Positions 33,043-41,525 of a stretch of DNA of 64,000 bases are shown here, one piece after another. The DNA is taken from positions 558,001-622,000 of the forward strand of contig JANQJU010000029.1 of NCBI GenBank assembly GCA_028281495.1, in the 5' to 3' direction. The first letter of the stretch is position 1. Every line of letters starts with the position of its first letter. The position numbers were made by a program, and so were the translations under genes. The notes beneath the pieces were generated by a model that had not been told where the DNA came from, searched no databases, and worked only from the letters and a program-made list of their open reading frames with translations. The stretch is from SAR324 cluster bacterium. Lineage in GTDB: Bacteria; SAR324; NAC60-12.

Positions 33043-33876
33043 TTACTTGTGTTCAACCGTTTGCACGAGCACAGAAGCATTTTGTAGCGCTTGCTTCCTT
33101 CCAGAACCTGCCCAAGATTCAATGTCTCCCGAGCTATTTTGAGTTTTGTCATAAACAACAATGATGCTCTTATCACCTGCTTGGAGAAAATGACTTTCCC
33201 CAAATTCCGTGTATCGCGTGGCGCCGATACTGATCAGCGCGTGGCCGGGATATCCGCTTTTCTGAATCAAGTCGAGGAGACATTCTAAGGGACCTTCATC
33301 GGCTTGTTGGTTCATTCGATCGATCATCCACTGCTTTAACTTTTCATAAAAGTAGCTGTAGCCGGTGACGGGACTGTCCACTCCATATACCTCCACCGAT
33401 GAACCTCGTTCCAAAAAACAAGCTATCCGGTATTTCTCCAATACCGAGCCTTCCGTAAAGGTATCCACTTCTAATAACTGTGAAGAAATCCCTTTGGAGT
33501 CCGTGCCCCAGTTTTTCTTTTCACTGATCTTTTTGGCTCCGGGTTTGCGGATCGAACAATCATTGTACGCCCCAAACTGCTTGGGAATGAGATCTGCCAC
33601 CATGTCGTTTTCGTAACGAACCTCAAATAGGATCGCTATTTCCGGTTCAATCTGCAAATTTCCGCCTTCTTGTGGCATTGCAATACGATCAGAAGTCAGC
33701 GGATAGATATCCAGAAAACTTCCCGTCGTTTTAGGCAAATAAAAAGGAAACATCCCTTTGGGCTGGTGCTGCTCGACCACTTGTACATGAGTGAAGTCTC
33801 CGGCTTCCCCGGCTTGTTCCAGATGCCCTGTGAAATTTCCAGCGACTCCCAATCCGATGCACTTCTTTAACTCCAT
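33043..33876 (-). CDS. DUF5718-family protein
   Basis: 277 aa, soluble. Begins MELKKCIGLGVAGNFTGHL, then EQAGEAGDFTHV, and contains PEIAILFEVRYEND, the pattern of DUF5718 proteins, whose N-terminal half resembles fumarylacetoacetate-hydrolase-like folds. The role is not known. It ends 9 bp before the PMT-TPR start on the same strand, so the two are likely co-transcribed. Upstream it faces a 408-bp region that contains a minisatellite. Family name is from memory and fairly, not fully, certain. Confidence 0.7.
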   Translation of the reverse strand: MELKKCIGLGVAGNFTGHLEQAGEAGDFTHVQVVEQHQPKGMFPFYLPKTTGSFLDIYPLTSDRIAMPQEGGNLQIEPEIAILFEVRYENDMVADLIPKQFGAYNDCSIRKPGAKKISEKKNWGTDSKGISSQLLEVDTFTEGSVLEKYRIACFLERGSSVEVYGVDSPVTGYSYFYEKLKQWMIDRMNQQADEGPLECLLDLIQKSGYPGHALISIGATRYTEFGESHFLQAGDKSIIVVYDKTQNSSGDIESWAGSGRKQALQNASVLVQTVEHK

Positions 33877-34284
33877 TGCGCTACTCCATTGATAAGATTA
33901 GTAAATCCATGTTGTTCGACAATTTTTATTCCCTGCTTCCCGTGGACGCTATCACATTTGCCCTATGTTCACTATCCTCTGTTGACGGGATCACTTTGTT
34001 TAGATTCCTTAAATGGAATTTCTGAGATGAGGCTTCCGAGTTAAGTCTTCTGAGATGGGGCTTTTGAGTTAAGGCTTCCGAGGTAAGACTTCTGAGGTAG
34101 GCCTTCTGAGATAGGGCTTCTTAGATGCAATTTCTGGGATGGCATTCCATTTGATGAATGGGAATTGATCAACCTCAATACGATTGGTCTGGAGTGCATT
34201 CTTGAGAGCAGGTATAAACACTCCGTGTCGTTTTAATTATTTGCCAACTCTCGGCAAGAATCTTTTATTGAAGGAGAAACTTTT
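33877..34284. other. Intergenic region with a 14-bp minisatellite
   Basis: 408 bp between divergent genes. About 143 bp at the left, no gene; nine repeats at 34020-34145 (separate entry); then about 140 bp including the GAAGGAG ribosome-binding site of the next gene. It must hold promoters in both directions; no promoter was clear to me. Confidence 0.55.
34020..34145 (+). repeat. Minisatellite, nine 14-bp units
   Basis: Nine consecutive units, each exactly 14 bp, consensus TTCTGAGATAAGGC. Units vary at several positions: the second base pair region alternates TCTGAGAT and TCCGAGTT types, and the last two units are the most decayed. Non-coding, between divergent genes. Confidence 0.9.
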
Positions 34285-34692
34285 ATGTATAGCTTTGTTT
34301 TAGTGTTGCATGTGGCATCCATCAGTTTGGTGGTAGGAACCTTATTCGTGCAGTCACTGGCAGTGATTTTCCGATTGCGGTTGAAAGATGCGGTCCAGGT
34401 GGAAGGTGCTCAATGGGTGCAGTATCGAATTTATAAGTTCATTTACTATCCCATCTTGATCGTGGCAGTGATTACTGGGCTGATTTTAGCCGTGCAAACC
34501 GGAGCCTTCCAAGCGGGTAAATGGTTGCACTGGAAACTGGTCTTGCTGCTGATCCTTGTTGGTTTTGGATTCATGAATGGACGCCAGATCAATAATAAAA
34601 GCCTTCCTAAACCCTTGGCGCTGTTTGTCCACATTGGCATTTTCTTAACGGCAATGGGCATGATCTATTTGGTCAAAGTTCGCCCTTTCTAA
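34285..34692 (+). CDS. Four-TM membrane protein (CopD/DUF2269-like)
   Basis: 135 aa with four hydrophobic helices. The first contains LHVASISLVVGTLFVQSLAV, with a His that in CopD/HemJ-like proteins can bind metal or haem; a second His lies in ALFVHIGIFL. WLHWKLVLLLILVGFGFMNG matches the DUF2269/CopD-like pattern. Start ATG behind GAAGGAGAAAC. Isolated gene, convergent with the phosphotransferase gene. Exact function unknown. Confidence 0.65.
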   Translation: MYSFVLVLHVASISLVVGTLFVQSLAVIFRLRLKDAVQVEGAQWVQYRIYKFIYYPILIVAVITGLILAVQTGAFQAGKWLHWKLVLLLILVGFGFMNGRQINNKSLPKPLALFVHIGIFLTAMGMIYLVKVRPF

Positions 34693-34739
34693 TTCGAATT
34701 CAATTCGGGTTCACCCCCTTGTTCCTAAGCAATCCCGGT

Positions 34740-35687
34740 CTAGCCCCACGCTCGCCTCACCACGCTCATCACCTCTTTCTTATACGAACGTGCCAAGGCC
34801 GGGTCATTTCCTCGAAAATGCCGAATCGGAATATATTTCTGCAATTCATAGAGAAAGTAGAAAACCTTGCGAATCTGAGCTTCTGCAGATTGATCTCGCG
34901 TTCGACCATAGCCTTCCCAAAATGCAGGCTGCGAGATGCCACAATAATCCAGCACGGCAAATTCAATCTCGGGATCCCCCCAAAGTGCACGATCCCAATC
35001 AATCAGCCCCGTCAGTCGACTATTTGAATCGACCAAAATGTTCTCCACCCAAATATCCATATGGAGCAAACAAGACGTCACCGAATGATCAAACACCGAT
35101 AGATGGTCATCCAGCAGCCGACGCAAAAAAGAGGCTTCGTTGTCATTGTAATGGCCCGAAGCCTCCACATCATCAATCAACTTGTTCCACATGATGACAA
35201 ACGCCTCCACCCAAGTGTTTTGAGGCGTCATCGGACGGTGTTCTCCAAGATAGCCATAGGTTTCCGCCGTCAAGGCATGGACTTGACGCAAGCATTTCCC
35301 TATCGATTGAAGTACTTTCTTTGAATTCACTCCTCTTGCTTCTGACATCGTGGTACCTTGTAATCGTTCCATCAATAAAAAATCACTATCAACAATCTCA
35401 TGGGTGTCGTCGAAGGCATAAATTTTTGGAATGGGAGTGCTGGTTTTGTCGTGAAGCAAGGTGTGCAATCCCGGCTCCTGTCGCATCATATGGCGTTCAT
35501 AAAACAGGCAAAAGATTTGATCTGAGGGGGCGATTCGTAACACATAATCTCCCCGTTTCAATGAGACGTAATAGGAGCGATTGAATCTGCCAGTAGAAAT
35601 TGGAGTGAGCTTCAGCTCATCGGGTGAAACGTCAATGTGCTTTGCAACACAGGCTTTGAGCTGCTTAGTAGGGAGTGAATTAGGCAT
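34740..35687 (-). CDS. Aminoglycoside/choline-kinase-like phosphotransferase (APH family)
   Basis: 315 aa, protein-kinase-like fold. N-lobe with GRFNRSYYVSL and YVLRIAPSD (ATP-anchoring Arg/Lys equivalent). The hinge is FLLMERLQG, the catalytic loop LLHMDIWVENILVD (here HxD with Met between), and the metal loop GLIDWDRALWGDPEIEFA (Asp-x-Asp). Substrate classes include antibiotics, choline, fructosamine and sugars; nothing here specifies one. Convergent with the membrane protein gene; divergent from hspQ. Confidence 0.85.
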   Translation of the reverse strand: MPNSLPTKQLKACVAKHIDVSPDELKLTPISTGRFNRSYYVSLKRGDYVLRIAPSDQIFCLFYERHMMRQEPGLHTLLHDKTSTPIPKIYAFDDTHEIVDSDFLLMERLQGTTMSEARGVNSKKVLQSIGKCLRQVHALTAETYGYLGEHRPMTPQNTWVEAFVIMWNKLIDDVEASGHYNDNEASFLRRLLDDHLSVFDHSVTSCLLHMDIWVENILVDSNSRLTGLIDWDRALWGDPEIEFAVLDYCGISQPAFWEGYGRTRDQSAEAQIRKVFYFLYELQKYIPIRHFRGNDPALARSYKKEVMSVVRRAWG

Positions 35688-35787
35688 AAGCTGAGTTTTA
35701 TAAATTCCTATAGAAATTGAAATCCCTTTGTCTTAGTTTCTGTCTTGAACACATTCCAAAAAAAAACACGTATATCAAGAGGAAGAT

Positions 35788-36105
35788 ATGAAAGAAACGC
35801 AATGTCAGTTTTCCGTGGGCCAACTCGTTCGTCACTTACGCTTTGGATACCGTGGTGTCATTTTTGATGTCGATCCAATTTTTCAAGGCTCCGATGAATG
35901 GTATGAAAAAATGGCTCGCTCTCGCCCCCCCAAAGAAAAACCTTGGTATCACGTGTTAGTTCATGGAGCGGCTCACACCACCTACGTTGCTGAACGCAAT
36001 CTGGAATCCGATCTTTCCGCAACTCCTATCGAGCACCCTCTCCTGACCCAACTGTTTGATAAATTTGAAGATGGACAATATATCAAAGTCCAAACTTGGA
36101 ATTGA
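35788..36105 (+). CDS. hspQ: HspQ/YccV-like hemimethylated DNA-binding heat-shock protein
   Basis: 105 aa, the normal size. The YccV-like core is clear: FSVGQLVRHLRFGYRGVIFDVDP, WYEKMARSRPPKEKPWYHVLVHG, and TTYVAERNLE. In E. coli HspQ is a specificity factor for the Lon protease, and was first described as binding hemimethylated DNA. Start ATG behind AGAGGAAGAT. The gene stands alone between divergent and convergent neighbours. Confidence 0.88.
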   Translation: MKETQCQFSVGQLVRHLRFGYRGVIFDVDPIFQGSDEWYEKMARSRPPKEKPWYHVLVHGAAHTTYVAERNLESDLSATPIEHPLLTQLFDKFEDGQYIKVQTWN

Positions 36106-36156
36106 GGGTTCAAGCAATCAAGCCTTCTCCAAGGATAACCCTTTCAATTCAGCCAT

Positions 36157-37113
36157 TTAACTTTTTTTCTTTGTGAATTCATAGAGGACCTTGGCTCGCG
36201 CGTCGTAAAATCTAACGCGCACTTCGGATGCCAAGACTTCAAACCAGACAAAACCGTTGTCCTGATAAGAAAATTGACTGTGCGCTACTGACATTTGTTT
36301 TTTCTGCTTTTCTTTTTCAGAGCGGTAATGTCGTCCTCCGGCACCACTCACAATATACTCAGTGGCGTCCTCGTTTTGACGCAGATGTTCCAGTTCATGA
36401 TTGTGCCCCGAAAGGTAGAAATCGATAGAATCTTGCAGGAAGGTTTGCCAGAGCACCCGAAGGATCCAATCTGCGTCGCCATGCGTTCCGGAACCGTAAA
36501 GCGGACGATGTGTGAATACAAACCGCCACGGTGCATCAGAAGCTTCCTGTATTTGTTCATAAAGCGTGTGACCCGCCAGCGGATTGCACTCAGTGTTGAC
36601 AGCAAAAAACTGGGCCGGTCCGAGCTGAAAGGCATATTCGAAATTGGGCATTCGCCAGATCGGGCTTTTCAAACTATACATCACTTGTGCAAGGGAATCT
36701 CCTTTCACATCATGATTACCTAACACCGCAAACACCGGTTTGTTTAAGGGGCGATAAAGGTCTTCAAAATGCGTTTTCCATTTCGAATCGTCCACCGATT
36801 CCACACCACGAGGATAAAAATTATCACCGAGCAAGAGGAGGAAATCACAACCGGCTTCAGCACACACCTCCCTCACCGCTTTGGCGGTCTGCACTTGATC
36901 CTCATTCCCAGTACCGGTATCGCCCAGTGCTATGAAACGCAGTGGTTTTGATGTCCCCTCAATAGGTATCCCCTTTTGTGGCAACATCACGTTTTGTGGC
37001 AAGGACTGACACCCTTTCCGATGCAGCACTTCCTGAACCTGAATTCCACTCCAAGCCCCCAGGCACAGCGTCCCGATCAGCGAAAATCCCCATAATTTTT
37101 TTTTGAGTTTCAT
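36157..37113 (-). CDS. Secreted metallophosphoesterase (purple acid phosphatase-like)
   Basis: 318 aa. Signal peptide/anchor (KKLWGFSLIGTLCLGAWSG). Calcineurin-like metal ligands: ALGDTGTG (D), LLGDNFYPRG (D), VLGNHDVKGD (N-H), FVFTHRPLYG (H) and LSGHNHELEHL (H). This matches Acp5-like tartrate-resistant acid phosphatases. The frame opens with TTG at 37143, but the ATG at 37113 directly starts the signal peptide; neither has a strong ribosome-binding site. It ends 51 bp from the hspQ stop, convergent. Just 46 bp follow the lytic transglycosylase stop on the same strand. Confidence 0.85.
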   Translation of the reverse strand: MKLKKKLWGFSLIGTLCLGAWSGIQVQEVLHRKGCQSLPQNVMLPQKGIPIEGTSKPLRFIALGDTGTGNEDQVQTAKAVREVCAEAGCDFLLLLGDNFYPRGVESVDDSKWKTHFEDLYRPLNKPVFAVLGNHDVKGDSLAQVMYSLKSPIWRMPNFEYAFQLGPAQFFAVNTECNPLAGHTLYEQIQEASDAPWRFVFTHRPLYGSGTHGDADWILRVLWQTFLQDSIDFYLSGHNHELEHLRQNEDATEYIVSGAGGRHYRSEKEKQKKQMSVAHSQFSYQDNGFVWFEVLASEVRVRFYDARAKVLYEFTKKKS

Positions 37114-37159
37114 AGAAAATCTGAAACGAAAAATCTGAAGCAAAAAGGAATTGACAGCC

Positions 37160-37801
37160 TCACCAAATCACGTGGGGAGATGCTCCATATTCACTTTTAT
37201 AGGCTTCATATCGCCCCTTGACCTTGCGGATATAGTTCACCATTTCCTTATATTTTTTTGGCCGTCTTGAAAAACTGCTTTCATGTTTTTTAGGAAGCCG
37301 ATGGTGTTTGTTCACAAAATGGAGCTGCCCCGCGTTGTAAATGGCAGAAATGAGGGTGACCGGATCATATCGACGCTTCACCGTAGGCTTGACGTGTTTT
37401 TTGATCCACTTCAGGTGGGCAATCATCAGTCGGATGTTTTTCGTCGGGGTCAAAAGCAGTTGACGGATCGTTTCGTCGTCCGACTCTTGATCACAAAGAC
37501 GGTCCCTTGCCACGGGAATCGTGATTTGTGCCAAGCCGATTGCATTGGAAGGACTGATGGCATGACTCCGGAAGCTGCTTTCTACATCGACCAATGCCAA
37601 CAACAAATTGTGGTCCATGCGATGTCGTTTGGCTTCTTGGTAAATGAATCGTTTGTAAGCACTCGGATGGGACGGGTTTGATCGATCTTGGGAATAAACT
37701 AAAGCTCGATTTGACCGGCATCGAGCATGGGCTTCCTGAAGAAAAGATATCATGACGCTGAACAGCAACACCATGCTGAAGCTCTTTGTACAAAATCGCA
37801 T
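37160..37801 (-). CDS. Lytic transglycosylase (SLT domain)
   Basis: 213 aa. Signal peptide (MVLLFSVMISFLQEAHA). SLT domain with catalytic Glu in LLALVDVESSFRSHAISPSNA, then GLAQITIP and the ISAIYNAGQ motif. It cleaves peptidoglycan with formation of 1,6-anhydromuramic acid. C-terminal 40 residues are very basic, with YKEMVNYIRKVKGRYEAYK, as in small stand-alone transglycosylases. Start ATG behind GAGGAACTGC. Between the metallophosphoesterase and mqnA on the same strand, so it may be co-transcribed. Confidence 0.88.
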   Translation of the reverse strand: MRFCTKSFSMVLLFSVMISFLQEAHARCRSNRALVYSQDRSNPSHPSAYKRFIYQEAKRHRMDHNLLLALVDVESSFRSHAISPSNAIGLAQITIPVARDRLCDQESDDETIRQLLLTPTKNIRLMIAHLKWIKKHVKPTVKRRYDPVTLISAIYNAGQLHFVNKHHRLPKKHESSFSRRPKKYKEMVNYIRKVKGRYEAYKSEYGASPHVIW

Positions 37802-37863
37802 GCAGTTCCTCCTGATTCATTGGTGGATAAAGGGCGCTCCGGTAAGCAATAACAAAACTGAAC

Positions 37864-38679
37864 TCAGGACGCAATTTTAGGCAAAAATTCGAGCGGAGAT
37901 ACGGCCTTCAAAAGGCCCAATTCCACACAACACTTCTGGAAATGCAGGAAACCTTGTTGAAAGGGAGGAGTGAGGTCATAACAAAGATTGCGGAGGTACT
38001 GCTCGCAGGCTTCCAAGGTTGGGAAGAGATCGTGATTGTATTCGCGAGCCAGATGTGGGTACCGACTCTCGGCCTGTCGACGTGATTGAAGGAAAGCCTC
38101 GTACACGGCATACACGGCTTCGGGTTGGGCCTGGAACGTCTCACGACGAACCACCCACAGCGCAAATACAAAGGGGTAACCCGTTTCCTGCCTCCAGAGT
38201 GCCGAAAGATCGTACCGATACGGAAAAGCCGATCCTTGTGCCTCGCGAATGGCTTCATCCCCAATCAACATTTTTGCAGTTAAGGTTGAGAATGGATTTT
38301 CTGTTAACGGGGAAAACTCCACGGTATGGTTTCGTAACAAATACTGTACGAGGCAAATCGACGTGGCAGAAGTGGAGGTCAGTCCTACATTTCCGGTCAA
38401 TTGGTCCAAAGGCAGGTGAGAAAACAAATAGATGGAATGAACCGGACCATCCGCACTCACGCTCAAATGCGGAAACACGAAATACTGCTCAGCCCGACAC
38501 GCATATTCGAAAGAAGAAATTGCCGCGATATCGACCTCCCCCGAAGCGATGCTCCGATTGAGTTGCGAAGGCATGCCAAAGACCGGTTCATAGGGGATCG
38601 GGCAGTTCTCGTGCAAAATCCCATCATAAACAGGCATGACGTTCAAATAGTCGATGATGCCAATGCGTAAGGTCCTCAT
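37864..38679 (-). CDS. mqnA: Chorismate dehydratase MqnA (futalosine menaquinone pathway)
   Basis: 271 aa, periplasmic-binding-protein fold but with no signal peptide. RIGIIDYLNVMPVYDGIL, the GEVDIAAISSFEYA ligand loop, and SATSICLVQYLL are characteristic of MqnA. It removes water from chorismate to 3-enolpyruvyl-benzoate, the first step of the futalosine route to menaquinone. This indicates that the organism uses menaquinone, which fits the NrfD and NapH-type modules elsewhere in the window. Other mqn genes are not nearby. The start is close to a triple 11-bp repeat in the divergent intergenic region. Confidence 0.88.
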   Translation of the reverse strand: MRTLRIGIIDYLNVMPVYDGILHENCPIPYEPVFGMPSQLNRSIASGEVDIAAISSFEYACRAEQYFVFPHLSVSADGPVHSIYLFSHLPLDQLTGNVGLTSTSATSICLVQYLLRNHTVEFSPLTENPFSTLTAKMLIGDEAIREAQGSAFPYRYDLSALWRQETGYPFVFALWVVRRETFQAQPEAVYAVYEAFLQSRRQAESRYPHLAREYNHDLFPTLEACEQYLRNLCYDLTPPFQQGFLHFQKCCVELGLLKAVSPLEFLPKIAS

Positions 38680-38734
38680 TCATCAAATCCGCTTGCGACC
38701 ATAGGGGGTTACCGTTATTTACCTAATTAGTTTT

Positions 38735-38767
38735 GTTCATGATTTGTTCATGATTTGTTCATGATTT
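38735..38767 (+). repeat. Tandem repeat GTTCATGATTT x3
   Basis: Three perfect 11-bp units between the divergent mqnA and MCE genes, 64 bp before the MCE start. One unit per helical turn, so it may be a cooperative operator, or simply slipped-strand repeats. Confidence 0.8.
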
Positions 38768-38831
38768 TCTAAAAGTTTCCACCCATTTTTCAGAATCCAT
38801 CCATTAGAAATCGATCAATCAAAAAAGCATC

Positions 38832-40925
38832 ATGGGGTTATCAAACGAATTGAAAGTAGGCCTGCTGATGATCATCGCAGGCGGTCTTATTGTTGTGGCG
38901 TCTTTGGCAGTGACCGGATGGAATCCGGATCTCTCAGAAACTTACGAAGTGAGTGTGTTGTTTGACAATGTAGCCGGTTTGCAAAAGGGATCTCCAGTCC
39001 AGGTGGCTGGCATTAAAGTTGGGACGGTTGAACGCATTGAGTTGGAAGGGGATCAGGCACGTGTTCATCTCAAATTGTTTGCCAAATACGAAATTTACGG
39101 AGATGCGGAGGCTACCATCAAATCGGTGGGGATTTTAGGCGACAAGTATGTCGAACTCATCCGGGGCACCTCCACCCAAACCCCGTTGCAAAATGGTGAC
39201 AACATTCAACGGGTTCAGGCAGGCAATGATCTGGATAGCCTCGTGGAAAACTTTGGAGAAGCCTTGAACGACGTCCGAAGTGTGACTGGAGCCATGAGAC
39301 GTTCATTTGGGGGCGAAATCGGAGAAGCCCGGTTCAATCGAATTTTGGACAATGTCGAAGAGTTGACCGAAAACGTAAACAGTATTGCGGAGGTCACCAA
39401 TCAGCGAATCGATGGCATCACTGAGCAACTGAACATCTTCACACGCGATTTGGCCGAGATCACTCAAAACAACAAACAAGATATCAGTACGATTGTGACG
39501 AATGTTCGGGACATTTCTTCCGGTTTGAATGAAATCACCCAAGAAAACCGGGAAAACATTCGTGAAATCTTGGTAAACTTTCGGGACTTTAGTGGCGATC
39601 TGCAAGAGGTGGTGGCTGAGAATCGGAACAACATTCAGTCCCTAACCAAAGACCTACAAGACTTTTCTGGGATTTTGGTCGAAGACGGTGCACGTATTAC
39701 GGGAGACATCCGCCAATTCACGCAAGCGTTGGCAAAAGATGGCCCCGCAATCACAGGAGAACTGCGCGACATCACTGGAGAAGTTCGAGGAATCACTGAA
39801 GACATTTCTGTCCTGACCGAGGATCGATTGGGGAACATCATGGGTCAACTGGACCAATTCACAGCCGACTTGGCCGAAATTACACAGGACAACAAAGGCT
39901 CGATTGGCCAAACGCTCAGTAATTTTGAAAAGATGAGTGAAAACCTCCAAATCTTGGTGGTGGAAAACCGTCAAAACATTCAGCAGCTCACAACGGATTT
40001 ACAGAAGTTTTCCTCGGTTCTTTCGCAGCAGGGGCCTCAAATCGCCACGGACATTCAGGAATTCACCGGAGCGTTGGCAGAAGACGGGCCGAAAATCACA
40101 TCCGACCTCCAAGGCATATTGGCCGAAAACCGACAAGGATTGCGCAATAGCATCACCAATTTGGAACGCTCGTTTGGCAAACTGGATAGCACGATGGCGA
40201 ATTTGGAATCGATAAGCCAGAAGATCGATGAAGGAACCGGAACGTTGGGTAAGCTGGTCAACGACGAGAAGACTATCGAAGAACTCAACGCGGCCTTGGA
40301 GAACGTGAATAGCTTCCTGGGTGGTGTGGACAAGCTCAAACTGGATATTGGAGTCCATGCTGAGATTCTTGGCAAAGACCAAAGCGAGTTCGATACGTCA
40401 AGCCGAACCAAAGGCTACTTGACCGTCAAGCTCCAACCGCTGAAAGATCGATTTTATCTCATCCAATTGGTCACGAACCCTCGTGGCAAGCGCAGCAAAA
40501 CCAAGACCACCCGCATTCGTACTTTGGATGATGGATCGCAAGAAACCATTGAGGATTTCGAAACAGAAGTCACCGAAGAACTACAAATCTCAGCTCAAAT
40601 CGTGCAGCGTTACTACGATACTCAATTCAAAATTGGCTTGTTTGAAAACGAATTCGGATTGGGCGTGGAGCAACTCTTTGGCAAAAACGAGCAGTTTAAA
40701 CTAGCTTTGGACGGTTGGGATTTCGGCGGCGACTTTGGAACCCACCTCAAAGCGTATGGAATCTGGCGCTTCCATTCTAACCTTTTTGTCACCGCAGGCT
40801 TCGATGACTTCATCAGTGACGAAGAAGATTTTCGGGATCACTTCGTTGGCTTCGGCATCAGCTTCAACGAGGATGTGATCACCCCCTTCCTGGGTTCAAT
40901 ACCGATTGGGGCCATTGCCAACTGA
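38832..40925 (+). CDS. Long MCE/MlaD protein with periplasmic repeat rod and beta-rich C-terminal domain
   Basis: 697 aa. One N-terminal anchor helix (ELKVGLLMIIAGGLIVVASLAVTG), then an MCE domain at about 38-120 (VSVLFDNVAGLQKGSPVQVAGIKVG; GILGDKYVELIRG). About 130-500 is a long helical part. It repeats pieces such as LAEITQNNKQDISTI and VVENRQNIQQLTTDLQKFS with a period of roughly 50 residues, alternating short DLQEFTG segments. The C-terminal 190 residues have alternating beta strands (FKIGLFENEFGLGVEQLFG; LFVTAGFDDFISDEED) and end in an outer-membrane-like beta pattern. It could bridge inner and outer membranes to move lipids. ATG has weak spacing signals. No permease or ATPase gene adjoins it. 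Confidence 0.85.
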   Translation: MGLSNELKVGLLMIIAGGLIVVASLAVTGWNPDLSETYEVSVLFDNVAGLQKGSPVQVAGIKVGTVERIELEGDQARVHLKLFAKYEIYGDAEATIKSVGILGDKYVELIRGTSTQTPLQNGDNIQRVQAGNDLDSLVENFGEALNDVRSVTGAMRRSFGGEIGEARFNRILDNVEELTENVNSIAEVTNQRIDGITEQLNIFTRDLAEITQNNKQDISTIVTNVRDISSGLNEITQENRENIREILVNFRDFSGDLQEVVAENRNNIQSLTKDLQDFSGILVEDGARITGDIRQFTQALAKDGPAITGELRDITGEVRGITEDISVLTEDRLGNIMGQLDQFTADLAEITQDNKGSIGQTLSNFEKMSENLQILVVENRQNIQQLTTDLQKFSSVLSQQGPQIATDIQEFTGALAEDGPKITSDLQGILAENRQGLRNSITNLERSFGKLDSTMANLESISQKIDEGTGTLGKLVNDEKTIEELNAALENVNSFLGGVDKLKLDIGVHAEILGKDQSEFDTSSRTKGYLTVKLQPLKDRFYLIQLVTNPRGKRSKTKTTRIRTLDDGSQETIEDFETEVTEELQISAQIVQRYYDTQFKIGLFENEFGLGVEQLFGKNEQFKLALDGWDFGGDFGTHLKAYGIWRFHSNLFVTAGFDDFISDEEDFRDHFVGFGISFNEDVITPFLGSIPIGAIAN

Positions 40926-41080
40926 ATGCTGAATGTCCTCAATTTCAAAAAAAAATTTCGGTTCCTACCGGTCGTGGAATCCTTTCCCTTGAAAAATTTC
41001 GGGTACACATTTTTCAATTCAGGACACCCGAGTTTTAGATTGTTTAGGTTGGGAAAAATGAAGAATGTAACCGCGTTGAC

Positions 41081-41314
41081 GCCCGGGAGTTAACGCTTCA
41101 AACGCAGCTCGAAAAATGGAACAATACCTTAAGGCAATGCTTGGCTCGATTCTTGAGAAAAATCCTATCGTTTTCCAAGAAAACCAAAGCTCATAAGTGG
41201 GTGTTGAAATTATTTATCTGGAGTTACAATCAGTATGCCATCAGTCGTTTTGAAGCCACTACCCAAAGAGAGAGCATGTTATGCAGATTATTCTTGATGT
41301 TCCCGACAATCTGA
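41081..41314 (+). pseudogene. Remnant of IS1-family transposase C-terminus (InsB-like)
   Basis: A frame open back to 41048 reads LEKWNNTLRQCLARFLRK, ILSFSKKTKAHKW and LKLFIWSYN before a TGA at 41312. The WNNTLRQ-LARF-RK-LSFSK and FI-YN landmarks match the end of the DDE domain of IS1-family InsB. There is no upstream DDE part, so only about 75 residues remain. The matching InsA start is found at 44.8 kb, on the other side of the MACPF genes. Confidence 0.75.
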
Positions 41315-41452
41315 CCAAGTTGGGACACAGTAAGGCTGAAGATTTTAGGATAAGTTAGCCGGACACATTCCATAGCAGGAAAAATGAACCCCGGTTGCTA
41401 AACTCCACCGCTAAATCTAGTGGAATCAGGTAAGTACTAAAAAGTAGCGAGA

Positions 41453-41506
41453 CATTCCAGGTTTCATCGAATAGCTGCTTGCGTTATACCGATGAAGCCC
41501 GGAATG
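41453..41506. repeat. Imperfect 17-bp inverted repeat upstream of MACPF-1 stop
   Basis: Arms CATTCCAGGTTTCATCG (41453-41469) and CGATGAAGCCCGGAATG (41490-41506) with two mismatches and a 20-nt spacer. No T-tract. It lies between the transposase remnant and the 3' end of the first MACPF gene, and could be a terminator, a REP-like element or a transposon end. Confidence 0.65.
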
Positions 41507-41525
41507 GTTAGGTTGGTTAATTTAT

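Larger units (their letters stand above)
40926..41525. other. Intergenic region with an IS1-family fragment and inverted repeat
   Basis: 600 bp between the MCE and MACPF genes. It contains two copies of AAAAATTTCGG (40951, 40992), a transposase remnant (41081-41314) and a long imperfect inverted repeat (41453-41506). A 25-codon frame at 41281-41358 is an overlapping chance frame. No intact gene. Confidence 0.6.

Noticed and set aside
41281..41358. 25-codon frame resembling the first residues of a UPF0175-type antitoxin
   Set aside because: It overlaps the InsB remnant in another frame and is too short; chance similarity is more likely.
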